Assembly (NCBI GenBank): GCA_947302275.1
Contig: CAMYUW010000027.1
Coordinates: 1 to 33,450 of the forward strand
DNA: 33,450 bases
Direction of reading: 5' to 3'
Source: an uncultured Prevotellaceae bacterium
GTDB lineage: Bacteria; Bacteroidota; Bacteroidia; Bacteroidales; Muribaculaceae
A program made the position numbers and the translations under genes. Shown one piece after another: positions 1 to 8,493 of this stretch. A model generated the notes under the pieces. That model worked only from the letters and a program-made list of their open reading frames with translations. It was not told the DNA's origin and ran no database searches. The number at the start of each line of letters is the position of its first letter. The first letter of the stretch is position 1.

Positions 1-1
1 T

Positions 2-2896
2 GCCTTGGGCATTTCGGCGCAGACCTTGACGGTCACTGGTCACATCGTGGATGAGACAGGTGAAGACCTGATTGGTGCCAGCGTTGCTGTCAAGGGCACA
101 ACTAACGGAAGCGTCACTGATTTCGATGGCCGATTCACCATCGAGAACGCTCCGAGTAATGGAACCCTGGTCATCTCTTACATCGGTTTTGAGACCCAGG
201 AGGTGGCCATCAATGGCCAAAACCACTTCGAGATCACTCTCGCTGAGGAGCGTTCGCAGCTCAACGAGGTTGTGGTTGTGGGTTATGGTTCTCTGGCCAA
301 GAAAGAGATTTCGAGTTCGGTCGTCCAGATCGACAAGAAGCAGTTCAACCAGGGTGTTGCCAGCGACCCCCTTGCTCTGGTGGCAGGTAAGGTTGCCGGT
401 CTCAACGTGAGCACTGCTGCAGCTGCTAACCCCAACTCGATGACCGATTTCCAGGTGCGTGGCGCTGGTTCGCTCACGGCCTCTAATGGTCCTCTGATTG
501 TGATTGATGGTATTGCTGGTGGTGACCTGCGCAATATTGCCACTCAGGATGTTGAGAGTATCACCGTCCTTAAGGATGCAGGTTCGGCCGCTATCTACGG
601 TACCCGCGGTGCCAACGGTGTCATCCTTGTGACCACCAAGAAGGGCGCAGGTGCCCCTGGCGTGACCACAGTGACCTATGACAGCTATATCGCTGGTAAC
701 TTTGCCAAGCCCAAGCCCCGTATCTTGACGACCGATGAATTCCGTCGTTCACGCCGTGGCCAGGACTATGGTGGCGACACCAACTGGTGGGACGAAATCA
801 CACGCCCCGTGAGCTACAACCTCAACCAGTACCTGTCGATTGACAGTTCGACCAAGAACGGTTACTTTGGCGCTTCGGTCAACTACAAGCGCGGCAACGG
901 TCTCGACATCGTGTCGGGACGTGAGGAGTACGGTGCACGCTTCGTTGGTGAACAGCGCGTGCTGGACAACTTCCTGCAGTTCAACGCTTCGCTCTCGGGC
1001 CGCAAGGTTCACGAGAAGTGGGGTAACGATGGCCTGTTTGACACAGCTTTGACGATGAACCCCACCATTCCCGTATTTAACGATGATGGCACCTATTATC
1101 AGCCCAACAGTCCCACCGACATCCACAATCCGGTGAATGACTTGAAGAACAACGTGAGCAACGGTGACCGCGTTTATCTGCTGGGTAATGGTGATGTCAA
1201 GGTGAATCTGATCCAGACCGACAAGCACTACCTGAACACGTCACTCAGCTACGCTCTGCAATACAACGATTTGAAGTCCAACTTCTATACTCCCAGCACT
1301 TCGAGCGAGAGTTACTGGAACGGCTATGACGGACGTGCCAACATCAACTACCAGAAGTGGTGGACCAACCGACTGGAGTGGCTGGGTAATTATACCCTGA
1401 CACTCGACGACCATCAGTTGAAGGCCGTTGTGGGCTATTCCTGGGAGCGCACCCGCTGGGAGCAAAGCGGTAACGAGAACATGGGATTTGTGTATGACAG
1501 CATGAATTACCACGGCATCGCCAACGGTACTTACTTGCGCGACGGCAAAGCCAACATGTGGGCTGGTTCGTCAGAATCGACCCTTATCGGTTTCTTTGGA
1601 CGCTTGAACTATAATTATAAGGATATGATCTTTGCTGCCGCTTCGATGCGTCATGAGGGCAGTACCAAGTTTGGTGCCAACAAGAAGTGGGGTAACTTCC
1701 CCTCGGCTTCACTGGCTTGGGAAATTATCCGCACTCCCTTTGCCGAAGGTCTTTCCCGTACCTTCCAGAGCCTGAAGCCCCGTATCTCCTACGGTGTGAC
1801 TGGCCGCAGTGACTTCAATGCTTATCAGTCGCTCTCAACCTACAGCGGCTATGGCGCATACTATATGGACGGCGAGTGGATTAACGGTTATGCTCCTTCG
1901 GTGAATGCCAATCCTGACCTGGCTTGGGAGAAATCAACCGCTTTCAACGTGGGTGTTGATTTTGTGGCATTTGACAGCCGCCTGCGCGGTAGTGTCGAGT
2001 ACTACGACCGTCGCAGCCAAGACCTGCTTTACAACTACACCGCTCCGCAGCCCCCGTTTATCTATAACTCGATTCTCGTGAACGTGGGTACCACCAAGAA
2101 TACCGGTGTCGAGGTTGTCCTTGACTATGATGTTCTCACCAAGGGCGCCTTCAAGTGGACTACTGGCATCAACTGGAGCACGGGTAAGACCAAGCTCACC
2201 AAGCTCTCGAGCGATGTTTATCAGATGAGTTATCTGGACCTGTACCGCAAACCCGGCGTGGGTACGAGCGAGTACTTCTTCCGCGTGGCAGAAGGCGGTC
2301 TCATCGGCCAGTATTACGGATTTGAGCATGCAGGTATCGACGAGAACGGCCTGTTCATGGTTTATGACAATGATGGCAAAGCCGTTCCCGCGGCTCAGGC
2401 CGATCCCGCATGGAAGCGCAACATCGGCAACGGTGCGCCCAAGCATTTCCTCTCATGGACCAATTCTTTCACTTGGCACAATTGGGACCTGAGCACACTG
2501 ATGCGTGGCGCCTTCGGTTACAAGATCTTCAACATGCGCCGTTACGGCATGGGCCTCAAGGGCTGCGGTACCGACAATGTGCTGGCCAGCGCCTATACCG
2601 ACTATGCTGACGTCAACGCGGGCGGTAGCATCATCTCGAGCTACTTCCTTGAGAAGGGTGATTACTTCAAACTCGACAATGTGACCCTGGGTTACACCTT
2701 CATGCCTAAGACACGCAACCTGCTTGAGAGTCTGCGCGTTTATGTCTCGGCCAAGAACCTGTTTACCCTCACGAGCTACAAGGGCAACGATCCCTCGATT
2801 GTCACTTCGACCGGCATCACTCCGGGTATTGACTCTAACAGCGCCTATCCTCAGGCCTTCCAGTTCACCCTGGGCGTGACCGTGCGTTTCCACTAA
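2..2896 (+). CDS. susC: SusC-like TonB-dependent outer-membrane receptor (5' partial)
   Basis: Outer-membrane beta-barrel that would import oligosaccharides with TonB energy, capped by the SusD-type protein encoded next. The open frame runs off the left edge, so the true start and most of the signal peptide are missing; the visible N-terminus (GISAQ) looks like the end of a signal peptide. In order: a carboxypeptidase-D-regulatory-like domain (about residues 5-85, VTGHIVDETGEDLIGASV), the plug domain starting at NEVVVVGYGSLAKKEIS (about 87-105) with LIVIDGI and GTRGANGVILVTTKKG motifs typical of the RagA/SusC family, then a long barrel region ending in FTLGVTVRFH. The 963 visible residues are close to a full mature SusC. 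SusD starts 15 bases downstream, so they are surely co-transcribed. The family call is very secure. Substrate (alpha-glucan) is inferred from the CBM26 and GH97 neighbours, not from this protein. Confidence 0.96.
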   Translation, partial: ALGISAQTLTVTGHIVDETGEDLIGASVAVKGTTNGSVTDFDGRFTIENAPSNGTLVISYIGFETQEVAINGQNHFEITLAEERSQLNEVVVVGYGSLAKKEISSSVVQIDKKQFNQGVASDPLALVAGKVAGLNVSTAAAANPNSMTDFQVRGAGSLTASNGPLIVIDGIAGGDLRNIATQDVESITVLKDAGSAAIYGTRGANGVILVTTKKGAGAPGVTTVTYDSYIAGNFAKPKPRILTTDEFRRSRRGQDYGGDTNWWDEITRPVSYNLNQYLSIDSSTKNGYFGASVNYKRGNGLDIVSGREEYGARFVGEQRVLDNFLQFNASLSGRKVHEKWGNDGLFDTALTMNPTIPVFNDDGTYYQPNSPTDIHNPVNDLKNNVSNGDRVYLLGNGDVKVNLIQTDKHYLNTSLSYALQYNDLKSNFYTPSTSSESYWNGYDGRANINYQKWWTNRLEWLGNYTLTLDDHQLKAVVGYSWERTRWEQSGNENMGFVYDSMNYHGIANGTYLRDGKANMWAGSSESTLIGFFGRLNYNYKDMIFAAASMRHEGSTKFGANKKWGNFPSASLAWEIIRTPFAEGLSRTFQSLKPRISYGVTGRSDFNAYQSLSTYSGYGAYYMDGEWINGYAPSVNANPDLAWEKSTAFNVGVDFVAFDSRLRGSVEYYDRRSQDLLYNYTAPQPPFIYNSILVNVGTTKNTGVEVVLDYDVLTKGAFKWTTGINWSTGKTKLTKLSSDVYQMSYLDLYRKPGVGTSEYFFRVAEGGLIGQYYGFEHAGIDENGLFMVYDNDGKAVPAAQADPAWKRNIGNGAPKHFLSWTNSFTWHNWDLSTLMRGAFGYKIFNMRRYGMGLKGCGTDNVLASAYTDYADVNAGGSIISSYFLEKGDYFKLDNVTLGYTFMPKTRNLLESLRVYVSAKNLFTLTSYKGNDPSIVTSTGITPGIDSNSAYPQAFQFTLGVTVRFH

Positions 2897-2911
2897 TCAA
2901 TAAATAGACAA

Positions 2912-4741
2912 ATGATTATGAAAGATTTCAAATATATCATCATAGCAATTGCAGTGTGCGTGTTGGGACTCTCATCGTGTACCGACCTGGACGAGAAGGT
3001 CAATGACCGTATCGATGCCACTGTGTATTACCAGAACGAAGCCAGTGTCAAGGGTGCCGTTGCCGCTATCTACAACCAGACGTCATCGACCCTTGCTGGT
3101 GAGAACTTTTTCCACTTGAGCGAGTATCCCGCCGACCAGCTAACCTGGCGCGTGTGGAACGGTGGCCAGTGGGGATGGGACGAGGCCATGAAGACGGTGC
3201 TCTCGTGGCACAACTGGAACAGTGAGTCCACCATTATCCAGAACGCTTGGTCTGGCGCGTGGACGGCTGTAGGCCTTGCCAATCTGCTGTTGAATGACTT
3301 GGAGGGCTTGGATGCCTCCAGTCTGGGTATGGATCAGGAAAAGCTCAACCAGTATGTTGCCGAGGTGCGCACTATCCGCGCATGGAACTACTACTGCCTG
3401 TTTGAACTCTGGGGTGGTGCGCTGCCCTTGAACGTCAAGGCTGGTAGCGAGGTGCCTGGTACTGCCGATCCCGATTGGAACACTTCGTGCAAGAAAATCT
3501 ATGACTTCATCGCTACCGAGCTCGACGAGACTTACATGCAGCTCGCCAAGGAAGATGGTAGCCGCAACACTGTCAATCGTGCTAACCAGGCAATGAACCG
3601 CCTGTTGAAGGCCCGTCTGCTGCTCAATGCCGAGATTTTCATCAATGAAGCCCATTATGAGGAGTGTGAGGCGCTGTCCAAGCAGATTATCAACGGTGAC
3701 TTCGGCACCTATCGTCTGGCCGACAACTACCGTGACTTGTACAGTATTGACAATGTGAAGTGCCCCGAGGTCATCTTCGCTCTCGCAGCCGAGGATGGTC
3801 AGGGTGCAGCTAATGCCATCAGCAACGTGCGCACCATGGTGGGTATGTGGTATGGCTATGCCGATTACTTCGGACAGTCCTATGACGGTATCGGTGCTTG
3901 GAACTGTGTGTGCCTCGTGCCCAGCTACGACAACTCTGGCACGGTATTGCCCACTGGCGGTTCCGAGGGCGCCCAGTGCTTCCTGGATGCTCCCTACAAT
4001 GATAAGCTGGGTGCTCCCTATGAGCGCTTTGACAATCGTGACATACGCAAGCAAAACTATGTGTACAATGTGACGACCAAGACCCATGGCCCGGGTATGT
4101 TCCTCAAGGGCGTGATGCGTGCTAACTTTGGCACGGGCGATGTCCTCAAGGCCGATGCCGACCGTGATGGTCAGGATCTGGTGTATGTTGATCAAGTGGG
4201 TACCTTCCTCAATCAGGGCCGCACTCTGGAGACCGTTATGAGCCCCCGCTGGGGTGAGACCAACTCGGGCGTGCGTCTGGTGAAGTATCCTCTTTATCCC
4301 AACGACGATGCAGGCGGCTTCAAGTCGATTGATGACGTGCAGTTCCGTCTGGCCGAGGCCTACTACAATGTTGCCGAGTGCGAGATGCGCAAGGGTAACA
4401 GTGGCGAAGCCAAGAACTATGTTGACGCTGTGCGCCAGCGCTATTTCACCGCTGCCAACCGTGCATCGGCACTCTCCATTCCCGGTCCTGGTTTCACCAA
4501 CTTTGACATGGATTGGATGTTGAGCGAGTGGGGCAAGGAGTATCTGGGCGAGGGTAACCGTCGCCGCACCGACCTGCGCCGTTTCAACAAGTTTACCCAA
4601 GGTACCTGGTGGTTCTGGGGACGTGCTACCGAGGCTGGCATCGACCTGCCCGTTAAGCGCAGTGAGAAATACGAGTGGTATCCGCTGCCTCAGTCTGCGT
4701 TGACGGTCAATCCCGGTCTCATCCAGAATCCCAATTATTAA
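2912..4741 (+). CDS. susD: SusD/RagB-like nutrient-binding surface lipoprotein
   Basis: Surface lipoprotein that binds glycan and acts as the lid of the SusC channel. The N-terminus has a hydrophobic signal and a lipobox LSSC with the lipidated Cys at residue 23, followed by TDLDE, acidic residues like the Bacteroidota lipoprotein surface-export signal. Two starts are possible, ATG 2912 or ATG 2918 (MKDFK); the second gives a more typical signal peptide. The body has RagB/SusD family marks: YYQNEASVKGAVAAIYNQ near the N-terminus, EVRTIRAWNYYCLFELWGG, an FRLAEAYYNVAEC TPR-like helix, and the C-terminal EWGKEYLGEGNRRRTDLRRF and WYPLPQSALTVNP. The length, 609 residues, is normal for large SusD proteins. 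It lies between the SusC gene and the CBM26 lipoprotein gene, with which it is almost contiguous. Confidence 0.96.
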   Translation: MIMKDFKYIIIAIAVCVLGLSSCTDLDEKVNDRIDATVYYQNEASVKGAVAAIYNQTSSTLAGENFFHLSEYPADQLTWRVWNGGQWGWDEAMKTVLSWHNWNSESTIIQNAWSGAWTAVGLANLLLNDLEGLDASSLGMDQEKLNQYVAEVRTIRAWNYYCLFELWGGALPLNVKAGSEVPGTADPDWNTSCKKIYDFIATELDETYMQLAKEDGSRNTVNRANQAMNRLLKARLLLNAEIFINEAHYEECEALSKQIINGDFGTYRLADNYRDLYSIDNVKCPEVIFALAAEDGQGAANAISNVRTMVGMWYGYADYFGQSYDGIGAWNCVCLVPSYDNSGTVLPTGGSEGAQCFLDAPYNDKLGAPYERFDNRDIRKQNYVYNVTTKTHGPGMFLKGVMRANFGTGDVLKADADRDGQDLVYVDQVGTFLNQGRTLETVMSPRWGETNSGVRLVKYPLYPNDDAGGFKSIDDVQFRLAEAYYNVAECEMRKGNSGEAKNYVDAVRQRYFTAANRASALSIPGPGFTNFDMDWMLSEWGKEYLGEGNRRRTDLRRFNKFTQGTWWFWGRATEAGIDLPVKRSEKYEWYPLPQSALTVNPGLIQNPNY

Positions 4742-4774
4742 TTGTTGTCACACCTTAATAATATGACATTAGAT

Positions 4775-6196
4775 ATGAAAACAAGGAATATATATAGTCT
4801 GATAGTGGCGCTGCTGGCCGTCATGAGCGTGATGACCAGTTGCTCCAAGGATGAGGACATCATCTTTGACCACGAGCGCCAGCAGTTTGAGACGCGCGCC
4901 GACCGCATTCTGCTTGAGTTTATTGCTCCCTACGGCACCGCCGTGGATGAGGAGATTTATATCATGGGTGCCTTCAATGGCGACAGCGCATCGATGGGTA
5001 AGGAGCAGTGGAAGCTCATGAAGGCTCCTGGCAGCGACATCAAGTGGGGCATCTATCTGGATCCTTCCACCTTTGTTTCGGGCAAGACTCTGGCCGACGG
5101 TTTCCGTTTCTACAGCATGACTCAGGGAACAGAGTTTACCGTTAATGGCGAAATGGCCAACCACACCGATAATCCTGGACTGGGCACCTTCACCAACGTG
5201 TGGGGTGAACGCTGGGAGAGCTATTACTGGAGTGGCGAGGAGCCCGAGGTTGAGCATGACGGCTATGTGGTCTATGTACTTGACGAGACTGGCTGGAACA
5301 ACTTGAACCTCTATATGTGGGGCGACGTGAACAACCTGAATGGTGATTGGCCCGGTATGGCGCCCACTGGCAAGCAGACCATCGGTGGCACCCAGTTCAC
5401 CTACTTCGACATGGGCGCTGCCAACACAGGTCTGAACGAGAACTTGATTTTCAACAATGGTGAAGGCTCACAGCTGGCCGACTTCAACTTCACGATCGAT
5501 CGCGACATCTATCTGCATGTGACCGCGAGCGGTGTCGAGGAGATGAGCGAGCCGATATCTGTGGCTCACGATGGCTATGCCGTGTTTATCGTCAACAAGA
5601 CCGGTTGGGACGCTATCACGCTCTACATGTGGGGCGACGTGAACAACCTGAATGGTGATTGGCCTGGCATGGCTCCCACGGGCGAGCAGACCATCAAGGG
5701 TGTGACCTATACCTACTTTGACATGGGTGAGGCTAACACGGGTCTGAATGAGAACCTCATCTTCAACAATAATGGTGGAGGTACACAGCTGGCCGACTAT
5801 GCTTACACCATCGATCATGATGTATATCTGGAAGTAACTGCTAGTGGCGTGACCGAGATTGATCCCAATACCTATACCGGTGGAGGTGACATTCCCGAAC
5901 CCACTCCCGGCGAGTTGCACTACATCTACGTGGATAACCAGACGGGTTGGGATGCCATCGCCCTGTATGCATGGGGTGACAAGGAATTCTTCGGCGGCTG
6001 GCCTGGCGCATTGCCCACGGGTAACAAGACCATCGATGGCGTGAACTACACCTACTGGGAGTTCACCAGCGCCGGCGAGGCCGAGAACCTCATCTTCAAC
6101 AATAATGGTGCTGGTGCACAGACTGGCGACTATGGTGTGGTTCTCGACCGAGATTACTACCTCACAGTGACAGCCGATGGAGTTACACCTAAGTAG
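4775..6196 (+). CDS. SusE/F-position surface lipoprotein with three CBM26-like starch-binding modules
   Basis: Probable surface starch-binding lipoprotein. The frame opens at a TTG overlapping the susD stop, but ATG 4775 gives a clean lipoprotein signal (MKTRNIYSLIVALLAVMS) with lipobox MTSC, Cys23, followed by SKDED, an acidic export signal. Residues 24-160 form a beta-rich N-terminal domain (EIYIMGAFNGD, LADGFRFYSM) that I cannot assign with certainty. Three repeats follow at about 161-258, 265-363 and 382-473. Each has TGW, a YMWGD or YAWGD strand, a WPG motif, a YTYF/YTYW strand and an NLIFNN motif, which matches my memory of the CBM26 starch-binding profile. Repeats 1 and 2 are much closer to each other, even at DNA level. 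A Pro-rich linker (PEPTPGE) precedes repeat 3. The gene occupies the SusE slot of the operon; binding of starch or maltooligosaccharide is inferred from the modules. Confidence 0.9.
   Translation: MKTRNIYSLIVALLAVMSVMTSCSKDEDIIFDHERQQFETRADRILLEFIAPYGTAVDEEIYIMGAFNGDSASMGKEQWKLMKAPGSDIKWGIYLDPSTFVSGKTLADGFRFYSMTQGTEFTVNGEMANHTDNPGLGTFTNVWGERWESYYWSGEEPEVEHDGYVVYVLDETGWNNLNLYMWGDVNNLNGDWPGMAPTGKQTIGGTQFTYFDMGAANTGLNENLIFNNGEGSQLADFNFTIDRDIYLHVTASGVEEMSEPISVAHDGYAVFIVNKTGWDAITLYMWGDVNNLNGDWPGMAPTGEQTIKGVTYTYFDMGEANTGLNENLIFNNNGGGTQLADYAYTIDHDVYLEVTASGVTEIDPNTYTGGGDIPEPTPGELHYIYVDNQTGWDAIALYAWGDKEFFGGWPGALPTGNKTIDGVNYTYWEFTSAGEAENLIFNNNGAGAQTGDYGVVLDRDYYLTVTADGVTPK
5255..5854 (+). repeat. Two tandem CBM26-like coding repeats, 312-bp period
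   Basis: The first two starch-binding modules start at 5255 and 5567. Positions 5315-5352 and 5627-5664 are identical over 38 bases at exactly 312-bp offset, with third-position changes only beginning outside. The third module (from 5918) is diverged. This points to an in-frame tandem duplication more recent than the one that made module 3. Confidence 0.85.
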
Positions 6197-6267
6197 AAGT
6201 AATGTTTATCCCCTGTCAGGGCAGATCTTTTTTCCTGCTTCATGGGTTTGCCCTGATTAATATCTGG

Positions 6268-6304
6268 ACGGGAGGCATTTACAATGGCGATGCCTCCCGT
6301 TTTT
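6268..6304 (+). terminator. Rho-independent terminator after the CBM26 lipoprotein gene
   Basis: A perfect 11-bp inverted repeat (6268-6278 with 6290-6300, arms ACGGGAGGCAT and its complement) with an 11-base loop is followed directly by a T run at 6301-6304. It should close the susC-susD-lipoprotein transcript. A weaker 7-bp stem (6217-6223 with 6249-6255) lies just upstream. Confidence 0.85.
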
Positions 6305-6332
6305 AGAATAACTTCAAGTTGAATGGCAAATC

Positions 6333-6365
6333 TTGGTGTAATTCGAGAGAAAAGCACTATATTTG
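6333..6365 (+). promoter_or_regulatory. Bacteroidota-type promoter for the GH97 gene
   Basis: TATATTTG at 6358-6365 fits the -7 consensus TAnnTTTG. A CTTGG around 6332-6336 is a plausible -33 element, 22 bases upstream. It lies after the terminator and about 25 bases before the first possible GH97 start, so the enzyme can be expressed separately from the uptake operon. Confidence 0.6.
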
Positions 6366-6388
6366 CATTTGTAAATTTGAATTAACAG

Positions 6389-8389
6389 ATGAAACTTACA
6401 ATAGACATGAAAAAAACGTTCTTTTTAACCTTGTTGTGTCTGGTTGTCAGCCTGTTGGCTACGGCTAAGGATGTGAAGGTGAGTTCGCCCGACGGGTCGC
6501 TGACTGTGACCGTGGGCGTGGACGGTGGCAAAGCCTGGTATCAGGTGATGCGTGGTGGCGAGACTGTCATTGGCCGTTCCGAACTGGGTTTTGTGCTCCA
6601 GGATGGTGACTTCAAGGGCAACTTCAAGATGGGCAAGGTGACCCGTGCGTCGCTCGATGAGACGTGGAGCCAGCCTTGGGGTGAGGATGCCCAAGTGCGT
6701 AACCATTACAGCGAGATGAAGGTAACCTTGCAGGAAAAGGGTGGTGCCAAGCGCCAGTTGGGCGTGGTATTCCGCGCCTTTGATGACGGTGTGGCTTTCC
6801 GCTATGAGTTCCCGCGTCAGCGTGGCCTTCAGGACTTTGTAATCATGGACGAGGCAACGCAGTTTGCACTGCCCTCCGATGCGCAGGCCTGGTCGATTCC
6901 CGCCCTGACAGCCTACTATGAGGGCATCTATACCCGTGAACCCTTGAGCAAGAAGGGGAAGATGTCGGGTCCTGTAGCCCTGGAGGTGAACGACTCGCTC
7001 TATATGGCCATCATGGAGGCCAACCTGACCGATTTCTCGACGATGAATCTCGCGCCCAGCGGCACGACGCTCACCGTCGATCTCGTGCCTTGGAAAAATG
7101 GTGATAAAGTGAGGGTATGGGATACACGCGTGTCGCCCTGGCGTGCCGTGATCATTGGCCGCCGTGCCGCAGACATCCTGCTCTCGCGCATGGCGTTGAA
7201 CCTCAACGACCCGTGTAAGATTGAAGACACATCATGGCTCAAGCCCAGCAAGTATGTGGGCATCTGGTGGGCATTGCAGAAACAGCTGTGGACCTGGTCT
7301 CAGGGTGACCGCCATGGTGCCACAACCGAGAACACCAAGCGCTACATCGACTTTGCCGCTAAGCATGGTCTTGGCGGTGTGCTGGTCGAGGGCTGGAACT
7401 ACGGTTGGGATACCGACTGGACGAAACACGGCGACGGCTTCTCGTTCACCAAGGCCTATCCCGACTATGACCTGGAGGGCCTGTGCCGCTATGCCGCTGA
7501 GCGTGGCGTGCGCATCATCGCCCACAACGAGACGGGCGGCGCAGCCCAGAACTACGAGGACCAGTTGGAGGACGCTTACCACCTCTACGAGTCACTGGGT
7601 ATCAACACGGTCAAGACAGGCTATGTCAATTCCCACTTCTACAATGGCGAGTTACAGCACTCGCAGTGGGGCATACAGCACTTCCGCAAGGTCATCGAGA
7701 CGGCAGCGCGCTACCATCTGATGATTGTCAACCACGAGGGCGCTATGCCCAGCGGTATCCAGCGCACGTGGCCCAACCTGATTGCGACCGAAAGCATGCG
7801 CGGCCAGGAGTACAACGCATTTGACCGCCGTGGTGGCAATCCCCCTTATCACGAGTGCATCCTGCCGTTCACGCGCGGCTTGGGCGGCCCGATGGACTTC
7901 ACACCCGGCATCTTTGAGTACCGCAACGACGCGGTACCCGGCACGCGCCCCCAGAACACGCTGGCCCATCAGTTGGCCGAGTACATCGTTCTCTATAGCC
8001 CGGGCCACATGGCAGCCGATCTGATTGAGAACTACGAGCACCAGCCGGCCTTCAAGTTTATCGAGGATGTGCCCACCAACTGGGAACGCACGCTCGTGCC
8101 CCATGCGGCAATGGGCCGTTATGTGACCTACGTCCGTCAGGAGCGCGGTGCCGACAACTGGTACGTCGGCAGCGTGACCGACGCCGAGGCTCGCAACTTG
8201 GATTTGGCACTCGACTTCTTGGGCGATGGCAAATACACGGCAATCATCTATGAGGACGGCCCCGATGCTGACTACAGCACCAATCCTTATCCGATGACGA
8301 TTCGCCGTCTGGATGTGGACCGCAGCACCGTCATTCATCTGCACCTCGCCTCTGGCGGCGGCGCAGCCATCCAAATCCTGCCGCGTTAG
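6389..8389 (+). CDS. susB: GH97 family alpha-glucosidase (SusB-like, inverting type)
   Basis: Periplasmic exo-alpha-glucosidase that would release glucose from imported maltooligosaccharides. Starts are possible at ATG 6389 and ATG 6407; the second (MKKTFFLTLLCLVVSLLATA) gives the better signal peptide. An N-terminal beta-sandwich (about 28-270: SPDGSLTVTVGV, QPWGEDAQVRNHY) precedes a TIM barrel and a C-terminal beta-domain, the GH97 layout; 666 residues is slightly short against about 738 in SusB. Counting from 6389, HNET carries Glu381, VNHEG Glu450 and RGQE Glu474. The gaps of 69 and 24 residues equal those of Glu439, Glu508 and Glu532 in Bacteroides thetaiotaomicron SusB as I recall them, so the inverting catalytic set is complete. 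Retaining GH97 enzymes lack this set. It follows the glycan uptake genes on the same strand, after a terminator and its own promoter. Alpha-glucan specificity is inferred from family and context. Confidence 0.95.
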   Translation: MKLTIDMKKTFFLTLLCLVVSLLATAKDVKVSSPDGSLTVTVGVDGGKAWYQVMRGGETVIGRSELGFVLQDGDFKGNFKMGKVTRASLDETWSQPWGEDAQVRNHYSEMKVTLQEKGGAKRQLGVVFRAFDDGVAFRYEFPRQRGLQDFVIMDEATQFALPSDAQAWSIPALTAYYEGIYTREPLSKKGKMSGPVALEVNDSLYMAIMEANLTDFSTMNLAPSGTTLTVDLVPWKNGDKVRVWDTRVSPWRAVIIGRRAADILLSRMALNLNDPCKIEDTSWLKPSKYVGIWWALQKQLWTWSQGDRHGATTENTKRYIDFAAKHGLGGVLVEGWNYGWDTDWTKHGDGFSFTKAYPDYDLEGLCRYAAERGVRIIAHNETGGAAQNYEDQLEDAYHLYESLGINTVKTGYVNSHFYNGELQHSQWGIQHFRKVIETAARYHLMIVNHEGAMPSGIQRTWPNLIATESMRGQEYNAFDRRGGNPPYHECILPFTRGLGGPMDFTPGIFEYRNDAVPGTRPQNTLAHQLAEYIVLYSPGHMAADLIENYEHQPAFKFIEDVPTNWERTLVPHAAMGRYVTYVRQERGADNWYVGSVTDAEARNLDLALDFLGDGKYTAIIYEDGPDADYSTNPYPMTIRRLDVDRSTVIHLHLASGGGAAIQILPR

Positions 8390-8392
8390 CAA

Positions 8393-8480
8393 TTAGGCTT
8401 TAGGAGTTGTAATACATCCTATCAAAAACGAAAAAGGCGACCTCTCAAGGGCCGCCTTTTTTCAATCGCTAAAGCCTAAA
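8393..8480. repeat. 11-bp perfect inverted repeat enclosing the terminator
   Basis: TTAGGCTTTAG at 8393-8403 is perfectly complementary to 8470-8480, with the shared terminator nested between. The right arm continues as a second AAGCCTAAA unit. It could lengthen the terminator stem or be remnant intergenic repeat DNA. Confidence 0.6.
8431..8462. terminator. Bidirectional terminator between convergent genes
   Basis: An A run plus GGCGACC pairs with GGGCCGCC plus a T run (8431-8442 with about 8449-8462), leaving a short TCTCAA loop. T runs exist on both strands, so it can end the GH97 transcript from the left and the large secreted-protein transcript from the right. Confidence 0.8.
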
Positions 8481-8493
8481 GCCTAAAACCGAC

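Noticed and set aside
3140..4600. 486-codon open frame opposite susD
   Set aside because: Antisense shadow of a secure SusD gene; its translation is low-complexity Ala/Val/His-rich without motifs or ribosome site.
4742..4774. Upstream extension of the CBM26 lipoprotein starting at TTG 4742
   Set aside because: It would put 11 extra residues before a perfect lipoprotein signal and overlap the susD stop; ATG 4775 is better.
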